A stretch of 64,000 bases of DNA from Comamonadaceae bacterium (GCA_027488735.1 JAIYBB010000004.1:488718-552717); one strand, 5' to 3'. Shown: positions 26,199 through 36,289, numbered from the stretch's first letter. A program made the numbers and translations. The notes: a model not told the origin generated them from the letters alone.

Positions 26199-26747
26199 TT
26201 ATACGATGATCATTTCTCGCAAACTTTCAACTCTGCGCATGATGATGTCAATGTCCGGTTTTTCTACGCCTGAGTGCAGCAAAATATCTTTGAGTACATC
26301 AGTCACTTCATCGAAATGAATGCCGTGGATATGGAATTTGGCATGCGCCGAATACATGTCGCGACCAGTGTAGATTTCAGCGGGTTTACCCATGACAAAA
26401 GCGATGTATTTCACGGTGTGCTCAGCCAAGACAACCAAATCTATACCGTCAAAATAGGCTGCCAAATGGGGGCGCAACATAATTTCTTTATGAAACGCAC
26501 GCACAATTTTTGAAATGGTTGGGAAACCACCGTATTTATCAAACAACGTGACATTTGAGACGCTTGAATTTTGATCGGCACTTGAAGTACTGACGGCTGT
26601 CGTTTCAACCGGTGTTGATGATTTCTTACTTGGCCCAAACGCTGAGGGTGTGGAAGCGTAGAAATCGCGCCCTCCGCACTTCGCGCAACGCATTGGTTTG
26701 GGACTGTCATCAGCGAGCCCACACTTGGTACACAACATCACCGCCAT
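26199..26747 (-). CDS. Zinc-ribbon/truncated-haemoglobin fusion protein
   Basis: The 182-residue protein joins an N-terminal CxxC-CxxC zinc ribbon (C6, C9, C21, C24) through a Ser/Thr-rich linker (about 31-65) to a group I-like truncated globin (about 66-182). Alignment by eye to M. tuberculosis HbN (LFDKYGG, RPHLAAYFDGID, IYTGRDMYSAH) places the proximal haem ligand at H135. H110 falls where cyanobacterial GlbN has its distal E10 histidine, and the usual B10 tyrosine is H86. Oxygen, NO or sensing roles are possible. No denitrification or NO regulator gene is adjacent. Confidence 0.8.
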   Translation of the reverse strand: MAVMLCTKCGLADDSPKPMRCAKCGGRDFYASTPSAFGPSKKSSTPVETTAVSTSSADQNSSVSNVTLFDKYGGFPTISKIVRAFHKEIMLRPHLAAYFDGIDLVVLAEHTVKYIAFVMGKPAEIYTGRDMYSAHAKFHIHGIHFDEVTDVLKDILLHSGVEKPDIDIIMRRVESLREMIIV

Positions 26748-26880
26748 GATTCAGAATCCCTTTTTATATTAATCGCACATATTAAAAATCGGCCTAGCTT
26801 AAGGTTTATTGACGCATCAAGCAAAGTTTTTTTAGGTATGTGTGGGGGTAATCAATGTCACGCCACAGTATTGGTTTTGA
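26748..26880. other. Short intergenic gap upstream of the globin gene
   Basis: AT-rich sequence between the globin start and the tRNA-Pro terminator. It contains TTGACGCATCAA at 26809-26820, which is two bases too short to be an FNR/DNR box. No RNA or protein gene seen. Confidence 0.4.
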
Positions 26881-26885
26881 AGATA

Positions 26886-26923
26886 AATAAAAAGGGTTAG
26901 CTCCTTGTGAGAACTAACCCTTT
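26886..26923 (-). terminator. Intrinsic terminator after tRNA-Pro
   Basis: On the minus strand AAAGGGTTAG (26923-26914) pairs with CTAACCCTTT (26900-26891) across a 13-base loop, followed by TTATTTATC. It starts seven bases after the CCA end of tRNA-Pro. Confidence 0.85.
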
Positions 26924-26930
26924 GATGGTT

Positions 26931-27007
26931 TGGTCGGCGTGGCGGGATTCGAACTCGCGACCCCTTGCACCCCATGCAAGTGCGCTACCAGGCTGCGCTA
27001 CACGCCG
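26931..27007 (-). tRNA. tRNA-Pro (anticodon GGG)
   Basis: A 77-base cloverleaf with encoded CCA. The acceptor CGGCGTG pairs with CACGCCG, the D-stem is GCGC/GCGC, and the anticodon stem CTTGC/GCAAG holds loop ATGGGGT with anticodon GGG. The T-arm is GCGAG-TTCGAAT-CCCGC and contains one A-C mismatch at the fourth pair. Reads Pro codon CCC (and CCU by wobble). It closes the thrS-to-merR gene cluster, as is common in Burkholderiales. Confidence 0.95.
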
Positions 27008-27015
27008 AAAAAAAT

Positions 27016-27021
27016 ATTATA
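27016..27021 (-). promoter_or_regulatory. Consensus -10 hexamer in front of tRNA-Pro
   Basis: TATAAT on the minus strand, followed by ATTTTTTT and, eight bases on, the mature 5' end of tRNA-Pro. A start near 27009 would give a precursor with only about two extra 5' bases. The -35 region, which would fall at the merR stop codon, is poor. The T-run also makes partial read-through from merR possible. Confidence 0.45.
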
Positions 27022-27039
27022 GCCCTTGACCGGAGCAGA

Positions 27040-27483
27040 TCAGTCGAGCAACCCACGTATTTCAGACAATTCTTGACGCAAGAGTTGTAAACGGTTTGCA
27101 TCGTTGTCGGACAAGTTACTGGCCCATGGATCATCAGACTTGGCTTCGTTCAATGACAAGTTATCTTCTAATTCTTCAAGGCCATGCAACATGACTTCAC
27201 CAGCACGTTTTTTGTCTCGCTCGAATTGCACAAGTTCTTGCAATTTGTTGCGTGCACCACTGATGGTGAAACCTTGCTCGTATAAAAGGTCTCTGATGCG
27301 TCTGATCATCAAGACTTCATGGTGTTGGTAGTAGCGGCGATTGCCTCGCCGCTTCATAGGACGCAATTGCGTAAATTCCTGTTCCCAATAGCGCAGCACA
27401 TGCGGCTTCACACCACATAGTTCGCTGACCTCACCAATGGTGAAGTAGCGCTTGGCTGGAATTGGAGGGAGAGAATTCTCCAT
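27040..27483 (-). CDS. MerR-family transcriptional regulator
   Basis: The 147-residue protein has a winged-helix DNA-binding domain at about 12-80: YFTIGEVSELCGVKPHVLRY followed by WEQEF and the wing segment MKRRGNRRYYQHHEV. A coiled coil (LQELVQFERDKKRAG and on) follows for dimerisation. There is no effector domain and no metal-binding cysteine pair, so the inducer is unknown. This MerR gene next to ihfA-pheT is a standing feature of Burkholderiales. ATG 27483 is chosen over an upstream TTG. It is 174 bp after ihfA; I see no terminator or gene in that gap. Confidence 0.92.
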   Translation of the reverse strand: MENSLPPIPAKRYFTIGEVSELCGVKPHVLRYWEQEFTQLRPMKRRGNRRYYQHHEVLMIRRIRDLLYEQGFTISGARNKLQELVQFERDKKRAGEVMLHGLEELEDNLSLNEAKSDDPWASNLSDNDANRLQLLRQELSEIRGLLD

Positions 27484-27657
27484 GGAATCAATCGGTTTCA
27501 AAAGGTTTTAGAGGTTACACGAAGACCTGCATGATTTAAAGCATATCGACTTGAAATTTTCAAATTAAAGCAAATAAAAAGTATTTCTTCCAACATTTAA
27601 AAGGATTTGCAAGCCAGTGAAAACCTGTCTCGCAGAAAAATTGCGCCAAAAGTTTTC

Positions 27658-27990
27658 TTATTGCGAAAGCTCTGTGGGTACGCCTTGAATTTGCTCTTTG
27701 AGTTTTTGGCTGGCGTGAAAGGTCACGACACGCCGTGCTTTGATGGGAATGGTTTCGCCAGTTCTAGGATTGCGTCCTGGGCGTGGCGCTTTTGTACGGA
27801 TTTGGAAATTACCAAAACCAGATATCTTGACGTCGTCACCCTCTACCAATTGCTTGGCGACCAAGTCAAAAAAAGCATCAATCATGTCTTTGGATTCGCG
27901 CTTGTTTAAGCCAATTTGTTGAAACAATAATTCTGCAAGCTGCGCCTTGGTCAAAGCAGGTGTTTCAATGGTTTCGAAAGAAAGGTTCAT
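27658..27990 (-). CDS. ihfA: Integration host factor subunit alpha
   Basis: IHF alpha pairs with IHF beta to bend DNA at specific sites. The 110-residue product has the HU/IHF fold: helices up to about 50, [18 protein letters not shown] forming the beta-arm with the intercalating proline, and the conserved C-terminal helix. ATG 27990 is supported by an AAGGAG site eight bases upstream; it begins 13 bp after the pheT stop. A GTG start at 28011 is less likely. Confidence 0.96.
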   Translation of the reverse strand: MNLSFETIETPALTKAQLAELLFQQIGLNKRESKDMIDAFFDLVAKQLVEGDDVKISGFGNFQIRTKAPRPGRNPRTGETIPIKARRVVTFHASQKLKEQIQGVPTELSQ

Positions 27991-28003
27991 GGCATTCGCT
28001 CCT

Positions 28004-30433
28004 TCAGGCACGTAATCTGGCTGACAGTTGGCGGCTTAATATATCGACGACAGATTGAATAACCGCATCAATTTGCGCGTCTGTGAGTGTATTTTCATCC
28101 GTGCTTTGCAAAAATAATCGAACGGCCATACTTTTTTCACCCGCTTGAACAGCCGCATCCGGCTTGGAAGGTCGATAAACATCAAACAAGGTTGCATTGT
28201 TGAGCAAATCAGTGGTGTTCGCATTTTTGATGCAGTCCATCAAGGCGTCGTGCGTCACCTCTTCTTTGACCACGATGGCCAAATCACGTTCGACCGGATG
28301 CAAGCGCGAGATAGATTGGGCATGTGGTAGCGGATGACGCATGACTGCATCCATGTCCAATTCAAAAAGCACAGGCGCATGGGCAAAGCCCCATTGCTGA
28401 CGCCATTGCGGATGAAGTTCACCGATCCATCCCACGGCTTGGTGTTGATTCGAAATGCGGGCTGTACGTCCAGGGTGTAACGCTGGATGCTCTGCCGCTT
28501 CAAATTTCAATGTGTGCCCTGTCATCAAGCGACATACATCTGACTTCATATCAAAGAAATCGCTCAACTTCTCAGACCCATTCCAAGCCAAAGGATGCAA
28601 AGGGCCATAGGCAAGTCCAGCAATGAGTACGGGCTGATCTATGCCCTTGACTGATTGCAGTCCATCTTGCACGGTGGCGTCGCGCCGAAACACTCGACCA
28701 GATTCAAAAATACGTACCCGGTAGGCCTTGCGATCCAGGTTAAATTTGGCAACTTGCAACAACGATCCCATCAATGAAGACCGCATCACGTTCATTTGGC
28801 TGGCAATAGGATTGAGCAGTTGTATAGGCGCTTCATTGCCAGCGAGGGTTCGTTCCCATTGCTCGTCCACAAAACTGAAATTGATAGTTTCCTGATACCC
28901 CAAGTCAGCCAATTGTCTTCTGACAGCAAATCCATGGCGCTGGTTTTCTGGCCGGATTTTGGGAGTAATAGGCGCTTGCGGCGCGGTTGCCGGCAAGTTC
29001 TCAAACCCCACCATGCGTGCGATTTCTTCAATCAAATCTTCTTCAATTTTCAGATCAAACCTATATGACGGCGGATGAACCGTCAGTTTGCCAGTCGCTT
29101 GTTCAACCTCAAGCCCTAAAGATTGCAAAGCATCTGCCATGGCTTGCTGGCTGATCGTTGTGCCAAGCACTTTGTTCACTCGCTCGACCCTGACCTGCAC
29201 AGGTGTGAGCACAGGCATATTGATCTGGTGGTCGTCTACAGGTCCCACAGTGGATTTTTCTGTGCCACAAATAGAAAGAATCAAAGACGTGAGATGTTCA
29301 AGGTGCTCGACTGTTGTTTGTGGATCAACGCCACGCTCAAATCTGTGACCGGCATCGGTAGAAAAATTGAAACGTCGAGAGCGACCTGCAATAGCGTTGG
29401 GCCACCAAAACGCTGCCTCCGCATAAATATCTAGCGTGTGATCGGAGACAGCAGTTGCTGCTCCACCCATGATGCCCGCCAGTGACTCCACTTGTTTGGC
29501 GTCAGCGATCACACCAACTTTGTCGTCAAGCGTGACGGTTTGACCATTCAGCAGTTCTAGGGTTTCACCAGATTTTCCCCACCTGACAGTCAAGCCGCCC
29601 TGAATTTTTTGCAAATCGAAAATATGTGTGGGCCTACCGAATTCGAACATGACATAGTTGGAAATATCCACCAGTGCGCTGATGCTGCGTTGACCGCAGC
29701 GCTCAAGCCGTTGAACCATCCAAGGGGGAGTTTTTGCACCAGGGTTCAGCGACTTGATCACACGACCGCTGAACCGTCCGCACAGTTCTTTGGCGTCAAC
29801 TTGCACGGGCAACACATCTTTTGCAGTGCTCGCCACATTAAGTATCGACGGGGTTTTCAATGGACTGCCGGTGAGCGCAGACAATTCACGCGCCACACCA
29901 AACACACTCAGGCAATGCGCCAAATTGGGTGTGAGCTTTAAGGTGAACAACGTGTCATCGAGATTTAAGTAGTCGCGAATATTGATGCCAGGCTTTGCCT
30001 CATGCGGCAACTCCATCAAACCTTCGCCCTCGTGCGTGATTTTCAATTCGCGCGCAGAACAAAGCATTCCTTGGCTCTCCACGCCTCTTAACTTACCCAG
30101 TTTGATGCTGAATGGTTTACCGTCATCGCCAGGCGGCAGTTCTGCGCCCACCATGGCGCAGGGCACAGAAATACCTACGCGGGCATTTGGCGCACCGCAG
30201 ACGATGGACAGGGGTTGCGCCTGACCAATATCGACCTTGCAAATACGCAATCGGTCAGCGTCTGGATGTTTCTCAACTTCAAGTATGTGACCCACCACCA
30301 CGTGGCTGAAAAAAGGTGCAACTGGTTGCAGGTCTTCTACCTCAAGACCAGCCATGGTCAAAGTGTCAGCTAACTGCTGGGTTTGGATGGGAGGGTCACA
30401 AAATTCGCGCAACCAAGATTCAGGAAACTGCAT
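28004..30433 (-). CDS. pheT: Phenylalanyl-tRNA synthetase beta subunit
   Basis: Forms the alpha2-beta2 enzyme with PheS. At 809 residues it is full length, with an N-terminal tRNA-binding (EMAP-like) domain containing [20 protein letters not shown], the B3/B4 editing domain ([15 protein letters not shown]), the B5 domain and a C-terminal anticodon-binding FDX-ACB domain ([15 protein letters not shown]). It follows pheS by 18 bp. Confidence 0.97.
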   Translation of the reverse strand: MQFPESWLREFCDPPIQTQQLADTLTMAGLEVEDLQPVAPFFSHVVVGHILEVEKHPDADRLRICKVDIGQAQPLSIVCGAPNARVGISVPCAMVGAELPPGDDGKPFSIKLGKLRGVESQGMLCSARELKITHEGEGLMELPHEAKPGINIRDYLNLDDTLFTLKLTPNLAHCLSVFGVARELSALTGSPLKTPSILNVASTAKDVLPVQVDAKELCGRFSGRVIKSLNPGAKTPPWMVQRLERCGQRSISALVDISNYVMFEFGRPTHIFDLQKIQGGLTVRWGKSGETLELLNGQTVTLDDKVGVIADAKQVESLAGIMGGAATAVSDHTLDIYAEAAFWWPNAIAGRSRRFNFSTDAGHRFERGVDPQTTVEHLEHLTSLILSICGTEKSTVGPVDDHQINMPVLTPVQVRVERVNKVLGTTISQQAMADALQSLGLEVEQATGKLTVHPPSYRFDLKIEEDLIEEIARMVGFENLPATAPQAPITPKIRPENQRHGFAVRRQLADLGYQETINFSFVDEQWERTLAGNEAPIQLLNPIASQMNVMRSSLMGSLLQVAKFNLDRKAYRVRIFESGRVFRRDATVQDGLQSVKGIDQPVLIAGLAYGPLHPLAWNGSEKLSDFFDMKSDVCRLMTGHTLKFEAAEHPALHPGRTARISNQHQAVGWIGELHPQWRQQWGFAHAPVLFELDMDAVMRHPLPHAQSISRLHPVERDLAIVVKEEVTHDALMDCIKNANTTDLLNNATLFDVYRPSKPDAAVQAGEKSMAVRLFLQSTDENTLTDAQIDAVIQSVVDILSRQLSARLRA

Positions 30434-30451
30434 GAATACGCCTTGAATAAA

Positions 30452-31489
30452 TCATTGAAACTGGCTTAAAAAACGAATATCGCCATCGAAAAATAGCCGT
30501 AAATCGTTCACGCCATAGCGCAACATCGTCAATCGATCAGGACCCATGCCAAAGGCAAACCCCATGAATCGCTCAGGATCTAAGCCCATGTTGCGAATCA
30601 CATTCGGGTGAACTTGGCCAGACCCAGCAACTTCTAACCAACGACCCGCCAATGGCCCATCAGGAAATTGAATATCGATTTCTGCACTAGGTTCTGTGAA
30701 GGGAAAAAAACTGGGCCGAAAGCGCAATACCAAGTCATTGTTTTCAAAAAATGCATGACAAAAATCTGTGAATACCACCTTCAAATCTTTGAAGCTGATG
30801 TTCTCGCCGATCCATAAGCCTTCACACTGATGGAACATGGGCGAATGTGTTGCATCGCTGTCTACACGGTAGGTGCGTCCAGGCGCAATCACACGAATTT
30901 CTGGCATGTCTTGCCCAGCATCCAACCTGCTTTGGTATTTTTTGACATGTGCCATGGCATGGCGAATTTGCATGGGACTAGTGTGTGTGCGCAACAAGTA
31001 ACCGCCTTCAACATAAAAGGTGTCGTGCATGGACCGGGCAGGATGGTCTTGCGGCGTATTGAGCGCTGTGAAGTTGAACCAATCCGTTTCAATTTCTGGC
31101 CCTTGAGCCACATCAAAACCCATGGAGGTAAAAATATTTTCAATTCGTTCCAAGCTAAGTGAAACAGGATGCAAACCTCCCTGCGCCATTGCAAGGCTGG
31201 GCAAACTCACATCAAATGTTTCGGCCTTTAATTGAGCTTGCAATTCGGCCTGCGCCAACTGCTGCCTGCAATCACCCAAGGCTTGTTCAATCGCCTGTTT
31301 GGCAGCGTTAATCAACGCACCTTGTGTTTTTTTTGCGTCTATGTCCAAAGAAGACAGCGCCTTCATCAGCGTTGTTAAATGCCCAGCCTTTCCGAAATAT
31401 TGGGCTTTGGCATTCTCTAACTCTGTGGGCGTAGAACAAGTCGCAAACAGTTGTTTCGCCTGCACCACCAAGGAATCGAGCTCATTCAT
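30452..31489 (-). CDS. pheS: Phenylalanyl-tRNA synthetase alpha subunit
   Basis: Catalytic class II subunit of PheRS, 345 residues. Motif 2 is seen in [19 protein letters not shown], and motif 3 in [17 protein letters not shown] at the C-terminus. The N-terminal coiled coil that contacts tRNA is present (about 1-85). ATG 31489 is chosen; its ribosome site is weak. The 103-bp gap from rplT contains an inverted repeat that could control pheST. Confidence 0.96.
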   Translation of the reverse strand: MNELDSLVVQAKQLFATCSTPTELENAKAQYFGKAGHLTTLMKALSSLDIDAKKTQGALINAAKQAIEQALGDCRQQLAQAELQAQLKAETFDVSLPSLAMAQGGLHPVSLSLERIENIFTSMGFDVAQGPEIETDWFNFTALNTPQDHPARSMHDTFYVEGGYLLRTHTSPMQIRHAMAHVKKYQSRLDAGQDMPEIRVIAPGRTYRVDSDATHSPMFHQCEGLWIGENISFKDLKVVFTDFCHAFFENNDLVLRFRPSFFPFTEPSAEIDIQFPDGPLAGRWLEVAGSGQVHPNVIRNMGLDPERFMGFAFGMGPDRLTMLRYGVNDLRLFFDGDIRFLSQFQ

Positions 31490-31513
31490 ATCTGGTCTTT
31501 GCTGCAAATGAAG

Positions 31514-31546
31514 AAGGGATTGAAGCTTATGAAACCTCAATCCCTT
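31514..31546 (-). promoter_or_regulatory. Hairpin in the rplT-pheS gap, possible attenuator
   Basis: On the minus strand AAGGGATTGA (31546-31537) pairs perfectly with TCAATCCCTT (31523-31514) across 13 bases, ending 24 bp before the pheS ATG. The sequence just before it (GATCCC) can pair instead with the GGGAT of the first arm, so two folds exclude each other. The downstream sequence CTTCATTTG is only mildly T-rich, and there is no upstream leader peptide with Phe codons. Confidence 0.4.
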
Positions 31547-31592
31547 GGGATCAACCTAGTCTGTGTATCAGGTCAGAAGTATCAACGCCTGA

Positions 31593-31952
31593 TCAAGCTG
31601 CCAACTTGGCCTTGACCTGGTCAACAATGTGACCGAAGGCTGCTTTGTCATGAACTGCCAGATCGGCCAGCATTTTGCGGTCAATTTCGATGGCTGCTTT
31701 GCGCAGGCCATTGGCAAATTGGCTGTAAGTGATGCCGAATTCACGTGCGGCCGCGTTGATACGCGCGATCCACAACTGACGGAACACACGCTTTTTGGCG
31801 CGGCGGTCACGGTAGGCGTATTGGCCCGCCTTCATCACCGCTTCTTTGGCGATGCGATAGACGTTACCGCGGCGACCGCGGAATCCTTTTGCAAGGGCTA
31901 AAACTTTTTTGTGTCTGGCACGAGCCGTCACACCACGTTTTACGCGAGGCAT
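31593..31952 (-). CDS. rplT: 50S ribosomal protein L20
   Basis: Early-binding 23S rRNA protein and, in several bacteria, translational repressor of its own operon. The 119-residue product has the standard start [18 protein letters not shown] and the long basic helix, with conserved [20 protein letters not shown]. An AAGGAG site precedes the ATG. It follows rpmI by 27 bp. Confidence 0.98.
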   Translation of the reverse strand: MPRVKRGVTARARHKKVLALAKGFRGRRGNVYRIAKEAVMKAGQYAYRDRRAKKRVFRQLWIARINAAAREFGITYSQFANGLRKAAIEIDRKMLADLAVHDKAAFGHIVDQVKAKLAA

Positions 31953-31979
31953 ATCAAATTCTCCTTGTTCGTCCGTTGA

Positions 31980-32183
31980 TCACAGGCCTGCCATGGGCAG
32001 CATTTGCGCCATGTGACCCATATTGGTTTCATGCACACCGGTAGGACCGCGCAAGTGACGTTTGTTCTTGGTGGTCTTTTTGGTCAGGATGTGTCGCTTG
32101 AAGGCTTGACCGCGCTTGACGGTGCCACCTGGACGAACGCGAAAGCGCTTTTTTGCGCTGCTTTTGGTCTTCATTTTGGGCAT
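31980..32183 (-). CDS. rpmI: 50S ribosomal protein L35
   Basis: Small basic ribosomal protein of 67 residues, [20 protein letters not shown] at the start, matching the family end to end. It lies between infC (86 bp) and rplT (27 bp) in the conserved infC-rpmI-rplT order. Confidence 0.98.
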   Translation of the reverse strand: MPKMKTKSSAKKRFRVRPGGTVKRGQAFKRHILTKKTTKNKRHLRGPTGVHETNMGHMAQMLPMAGL

Positions 32184-32269
32184 GTGTATGCTCCTATTTT
32201 TTGTGCTCGTGAGGCGCTGCGAACCAGACGCAGACTTGTTAGCCCCGAGACACTTGTTTGCGTGGCCTT

Positions 32270-32869
32270 TTACGCTGTCGCTGCCGGAGCAGTTTCAGCG
32301 GCGGGTTTGGCTACGCTACCCGGTTTTTTCTTGCCCGGCGCGATCATCATGACCATTTGCCGTCCTTCCAGTTTGGGGAACTGCTCAACCACAATCAGGT
32401 CAGCCAGCTCATCCCGAATTCTTTGCAACAACGCCATGCCGATTTCTTGGTGGGTGATTTCTCTGCCCCTGAATCGCAAAGTGATTTTGCATTTGTCGCC
32501 ATCGTCCAAAAAGCGTTTGATGTTGCGCAACTTGATGTTGTAGTCGCCATCATCGGTGCCGGGACGGAATTTGATTTCCTTGACCTCGATGACTTTTTGC
32601 TTGGACTTGGCTTCTGCAGCCTTTTTCTGTTCCTGGTACTTGAATTTGCCGTAATCCATCAACCTGCAAACCGGCGGAACAGCGGTCGGTGAAATTTCCA
32701 CCAAATCCACATCAAGTTCACCGGCCATTCGAAGTGCTTCAGCAAGACTCAGAACGCCAATCGCTTCGTTGTTCGGGCCGCTGACGCGGACTTCGGGAGC
32801 CATGATTTCCCGGTTAAGGCGGTGCTTGCGTTCCTCGCGTTGACGGCGATCGCGAAATTCAGTAGCGAT
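32270..32869 (-). CDS. infC: Translation initiation factor IF-3, predicted ATC start
   Basis: IF-3 keeps subunits apart and rejects poor start codons. The frame contains an ATG at 32803, but the family N-terminus extends upstream. Reading 22 codons further back gives [20 protein letters not shown], beginning at an ATC preceded by a GAAGGA site eight bases away. IF-3 genes commonly use AUU/AUC starts so that IF-3 represses its own translation. With this start the protein has 199 residues and keeps the NREI-APEVR segment intact. A long second half ([20 protein letters not shown]) holds the 30S-binding domain. Confidence 0.9.
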   Translation of the reverse strand: MATEFRDRRQREERKHRLNREIMAPEVRVSGPNNEAIGVLSLAEALRMAGELDVDLVEISPTAVPPVCRLMDYGKFKYQEQKKAAEAKSKQKVIEVKEIKFRPGTDDGDYNIKLRNIKRFLDDGDKCKITLRFRGREITHQEIGMALLQRIRDELADLIVVEQFPKLEGRQMVMMIAPGKKKPGSVAKPAAETAPAATA

Positions 32870-32943
32870 GGTTCAATCCTTCAAAAAGTCGCTGACAAAT
32901 CAGCTGAAAACACCGTGCAATGAGCCTGTAGACAATGAAAAAA

Positions 32944-34851
32944 TCATTGTTTAGAGGCAATGTCAGAGGCTAACTTTTGGGAGAAAGCTTCGAGTGTCAT
33001 CACACCGAGATCGATATTGCCCCGGGCGCGCACTGCGACGGTACCTGCTGCCATTTCCTTGTCACCCATGACCAAGATGTAAGGCAGCTTTTGCATTGAA
33101 TGCTCACGTATTTTATACGTAATTTTCTCGTTTCTCAGATCCTTGGTCACCCTAAACCCTTGATTTTTCAGCTTTTTGACCACATCCAAGGCATATTCAG
33201 CCTGCGCATCAGTGATATTGAGCACCACGACCTGCTCGGGGGCCAGCCAAACTGGCAGCGCCCCAGCATGCTGTTCGATCAAAATGCCTATGAAGCGCTC
33301 CAAGCTACCCACAATCGCGCGGTGCAGCATGACCGGCCGATGTCTTGCCCCGTCTTCGCCCACGTACTCGGCGCCCAGACGTTCGGGCATCGAGAAATCC
33401 ACTTGAATCGTGCCACACTGCCACTGGCGGCCGATGGCATCTTTGAGCGTGTATTCAATTTTGGGACCGTAAAACGCGCCGTCTCCGGGTGAAATGATGT
33501 AGTCGCAACCAGAGGCCTTCAAGCTTTGCATCAGCGCGTCTTCTGCGCGGTCCCAGCTTTCGTCCGAGCCGATACGCTGCGCCGGGCGGGTGGCGATCTT
33601 GTAAATGATGTCGTTGAAGCCGAAGTCTTTATAGACTTTTTGCAGCAACGAGGTGTAGGCCACGCACTCATCAAGGATTTGTTCTTCGGTGCAAAAAATA
33701 TGACCGTCGTCCTGCGTGAAACCACGCACCCGCATGATGCCGTGCAAGCCGCCGGTAGGTTCATTGCGGTGGCATTGACCGAATTCGCCGTAGCGCAAGG
33801 GCAATTCACGGTAGCTTTTGATGCCTTGGTTGAAAATCAAAATATGCCCGGGGCAATTCATAGGCTTGAGTGCGTAGTCGCGTTTTTCCGACTCGGTGGT
33901 GAACATGTTTTCGCGGTACTTGTCCCAATGCCCAGTTTTCTCCCACAAGGTTTTATCCAGGATTTGAGGCGCCTTCACCTCTAAGTAACCATTGTCACGG
34001 TAGACCTGACGCATGTACTGTTCCACCATTTGCCACAGCGTCCATCCGTGCGGATGCCAGAAGACCAAACCGGGTGCGTGGTCATCGATGTGAAACAAAT
34101 CCAACTCGCGCCCGAGTTTGCGATGGTCGCGTTTTTCGGCCTCTTCAAGTTGTGTCAAATACAACTGCAAGTCTTCTTTACTGGTCCAAGCCGTACCATA
34201 AATTCGCTGCAACATTTCGTTTTTGCTGTCGCCGCGCCAGTACGCACCGGCCACTTTCATCAGCTTGAAATGTTTGAGCTTGCCGGTGCTGGGAACGTGC
34301 GGGCCGCGGCACAAGTCCTCAAACTCCCCTTCCCTGTAAAGACTGACATCTTCACCAGCGGGAATACTGCCGATGATTTCGGCTTTGTAATGCTCACCCA
34401 AAGATTTGAAATACGCCACAGCCTCATCACGCGGTAGAACGCGACGCAGTACCTGCTCATCTTTGGATGCCAACTCAGTCATGCGTTTTTCTATCGCCAC
34501 CAAATCTTCAGGCGTGAATGGCCGCTCAAATGAGAAATCGTAATAAAACCCGTTTTCAATTACAGGTCCAATGGTGACCTGTGCCTGAGGAAACAAAGAC
34601 TTGACCGCATAAGCCAACAAATGCGCCGTGGAGTGGCGTATGAGTTCAAGCCCCTCAGCGTCCTTGGCTGTCACGATGGACAGACCCGCGTTGCGCGAAA
34701 TGCTGAAACTGGCATCGACCAGTTGGCCGTCAACCTTGCCACCCAGCGTAGCTTTGGCCAAACCCGCGCCTATGGAGGCAGCAACTTCAGCCACGGTGAC
34801 TGGACCAGGGAATTCGCGTAATGAGCCGTCGGGTAATGTGATTTGAACCAT
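32944..34851 (-). CDS. thrS: Threonyl-tRNA synthetase
   Basis: Class II synthetase, 635 residues. An N-terminal TGS domain ([20 protein letters not shown]) is followed by the editing domain ([13 protein letters not shown], with the HxxxH zinc-like motif) and the catalytic domain with the zinc-ligand cysteine in [10 protein letters not shown]. The anticodon-binding domain follows ([14 protein letters not shown]). The 5' leader carries a terminator-like hairpin that ends only 12 bases before the ATG. infC follows after 74 bp. Confidence 0.97.
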   Translation of the reverse strand: MVQITLPDGSLREFPGPVTVAEVAASIGAGLAKATLGGKVDGQLVDASFSISRNAGLSIVTAKDAEGLELIRHSTAHLLAYAVKSLFPQAQVTIGPVIENGFYYDFSFERPFTPEDLVAIEKRMTELASKDEQVLRRVLPRDEAVAYFKSLGEHYKAEIIGSIPAGEDVSLYREGEFEDLCRGPHVPSTGKLKHFKLMKVAGAYWRGDSKNEMLQRIYGTAWTSKEDLQLYLTQLEEAEKRDHRKLGRELDLFHIDDHAPGLVFWHPHGWTLWQMVEQYMRQVYRDNGYLEVKAPQILDKTLWEKTGHWDKYRENMFTTESEKRDYALKPMNCPGHILIFNQGIKSYRELPLRYGEFGQCHRNEPTGGLHGIMRVRGFTQDDGHIFCTEEQILDECVAYTSLLQKVYKDFGFNDIIYKIATRPAQRIGSDESWDRAEDALMQSLKASGCDYIISPGDGAFYGPKIEYTLKDAIGRQWQCGTIQVDFSMPERLGAEYVGEDGARHRPVMLHRAIVGSLERFIGILIEQHAGALPVWLAPEQVVVLNITDAQAEYALDVVKKLKNQGFRVTKDLRNEKITYKIREHSMQKLPYILVMGDKEMAAGTVAVRARGNIDLGVMTLEAFSQKLASDIASKQ

Positions 34852-34863
34852 GGGTCTGAAATT

Positions 34864-34887
34864 AAAAAGCGCGGAATCAACCGCGCT
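34864..34887 (-). promoter_or_regulatory. Terminator-like hairpin in the thrS leader, possible attenuator
   Basis: On the minus strand AGCGCGG (34887-34881), loop TTGATT, CCGCGCT (34874-34868), then TTTT and AATT. This is a 7-bp GC-rich stem with a U-tract, the form of an intrinsic terminator, placed immediately upstream of thrS rather than after a gene. The aceA terminator is a separate structure 36 bp further upstream. Confidence 0.55.
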
Positions 34888-34922
34888 GCATTCGAAGAAG
34901 TGTCAGTGGATAATTTTCCCAT

Positions 34923-34945
34923 AAAAAAACCCGGCCAAGGCCGGG
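34923..34945 (-). terminator. Intrinsic terminator after aceA
   Basis: On the minus strand CCCGGCC (34945-34939), loop TT, GGCCGGG (34936-34930), followed by seven T (34929-34923). It lies 22 bp after the aceA stop. Confidence 0.9.
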
Positions 34946-34966
34946 CTTTGAGGGAAGCAAACAATC

Positions 34967-36289
34967 TCAGTGGAATTGCTCTTCTTCGGTAGAACCAGAC
35001 AGGGCTTTCACGCTGGATGAACCGCCTTGAATGACAGTGGTGACGTCGTCAAAATAACCTGCTCCGACTTCCTGCTGGTGCGACACAAAGGTATAGCCTT
35101 GTTCGCGCGCGGCAAATTCGGGCTCTTGCACCATGTTCACGTAATGCTTCATGCCTTCACCGTTGGCGTAAGCGTGAGCAAATTGGAAGGTATTGAACCA
35201 GTTGATATGGATACCAGCCAAGGTGATGAACTGGTATTTGTAGCCGAGTGCAGACAAATCCTCTTGGAAAGAAGCAATCTGCGTGTCGTTCAAATTCTTT
35301 TTCCAGTTAAACGATGGTGAGCAGTTGTAGGACAACAATTTGCCAGGACAGGCAGCGTGCACAGCCTGGGCAAACTCACGGGCAAAACCGATGTCAGGCA
35401 CACCGGTTTCACACCAAACCAAGTCAGCATAAGGTGCATAGGCAATACCGCGGCTGATGGCCTGCTCCAAACCGTTTTTGACGCGGTAAAAACCTTCTTG
35501 CGTACGCTCGCCGGTCAGGAAAGGCTTGTCGTTGGCATCGTGGTCGGAGGTGATCAAATTGGCGGCTTCTGCATCGGTGCGAGCCAACACAATGGTGGGC
35601 ACGCCCATGACGTCGGCGGCGAAGCGAGCAGCGATCAATTTTTCACATGCTTCGTGTGTAGGAACCAGGACCTTGCCACCCATGTGACCGCATTTTTTAA
35701 CTGCAGCCAATTGGTCTTCAAAGTGCACACCGGCGGCACCGGAAGCAATCATGTTTTTCATCAATTCAAATGCGTTCAACACGCCGCCGAAACCGGCTTC
35801 TGCATCGGCAACGATAGGCAGGAAGTAGTCGATGAAATCTTTGCTGCCGGGCTCAATGCCACGACCCCACTGGATTTCATCAGCACGCTGGAAGGTGTTG
35901 TTAATGCGGCGAACCATGGTTGGCACCGAGTCGTAGGCGTACAGGGATTGATCCGGGTACATGGTCTCTGACGTGTTGCCGTCAGCAGCCACCTGCCAGC
36001 CTGACAAATACACCGCTTCCAGACCTGCTTTGGCCTGCTGCATGGCCTGACCTGCACTGATGGCACCGAAAGCGTTCACATAGCCTTTTTTAGAGCCGCC
36101 GTTGATCTTGTCCCACAGTTTCTCAGCGCCACGTTGAGCCAGTGTGTGTTCAATGTGCATGCTGCCGCGCAAACGCACGACATCTGCTGCGCTGTAACCG
36201 CGTTTGACGCCCTTCCAGCGGGGATTGGTGGCCCAGTCTTTCTCGATCTCGGCAATTTGTTGTTGTCGGTTCAATGGATTTTTTGACAT
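34967..36289 (-). CDS. aceA: Isocitrate lyase
   Basis: Splits isocitrate to glyoxylate and succinate, the entry of the glyoxylate shunt used on acetate, fatty acids or PHB-derived acetyl-CoA. The 440-residue protein has the catalytic loop [20 protein letters not shown] with the conserved KKCGH, and [15 protein letters not shown] and [13 protein letters not shown] are typical. GGAG lies seven bases before the ATG. No malate synthase lies in the window. It has its own terminator and a 447-bp upstream region with several dyads. Confidence 0.97.
   Translation of the reverse strand: MSKNPLNRQQQIAEIEKDWATNPRWKGVKRGYSAADVVRLRGSMHIEHTLAQRGAEKLWDKINGGSKKGYVNAFGAISAGQAMQQAKAGLEAVYLSGWQVAADGNTSETMYPDQSLYAYDSVPTMVRRINNTFQRADEIQWGRGIEPGSKDFIDYFLPIVADAEAGFGGVLNAFELMKNMIASGAAGVHFEDQLAAVKKCGHMGGKVLVPTHEACEKLIAARFAADVMGVPTIVLARTDAEAANLITSDHDANDKPFLTGERTQEGFYRVKNGLEQAISRGIAYAPYADLVWCETGVPDIGFAREFAQAVHAACPGKLLSYNCSPSFNWKKNLNDTQIASFQEDLSALGYKYQFITLAGIHINWFNTFQFAHAYANGEGMKHYVNMVQEPEFAAREQGYTFVSHQQEVGAGYFDDVTTVIQGGSSSVKALSGSTEEEQFH

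Noticed and set aside
26809..26820. TTGACGCATCAA upstream of the globin, resembling an FNR/DNR box
   Set aside because: The FNR/DNR site is TTGAT-N4-ATCAA (14 bp); this has only 12 bp, so the half-sites are on the wrong spacing.
32932..32950. ACAATGA/TCATTGT hairpin at the thrS stop
   Set aside because: Stem of seven weak pairs with no T-run after it; probably chance.
34770..34922. Leader peptide for thrS attenuation ([15 protein letters not shown])
   Set aside because: Only two Thr codons, no ribosome site, and the frame has no stop before thrS, so it does not behave like a leader peptide.
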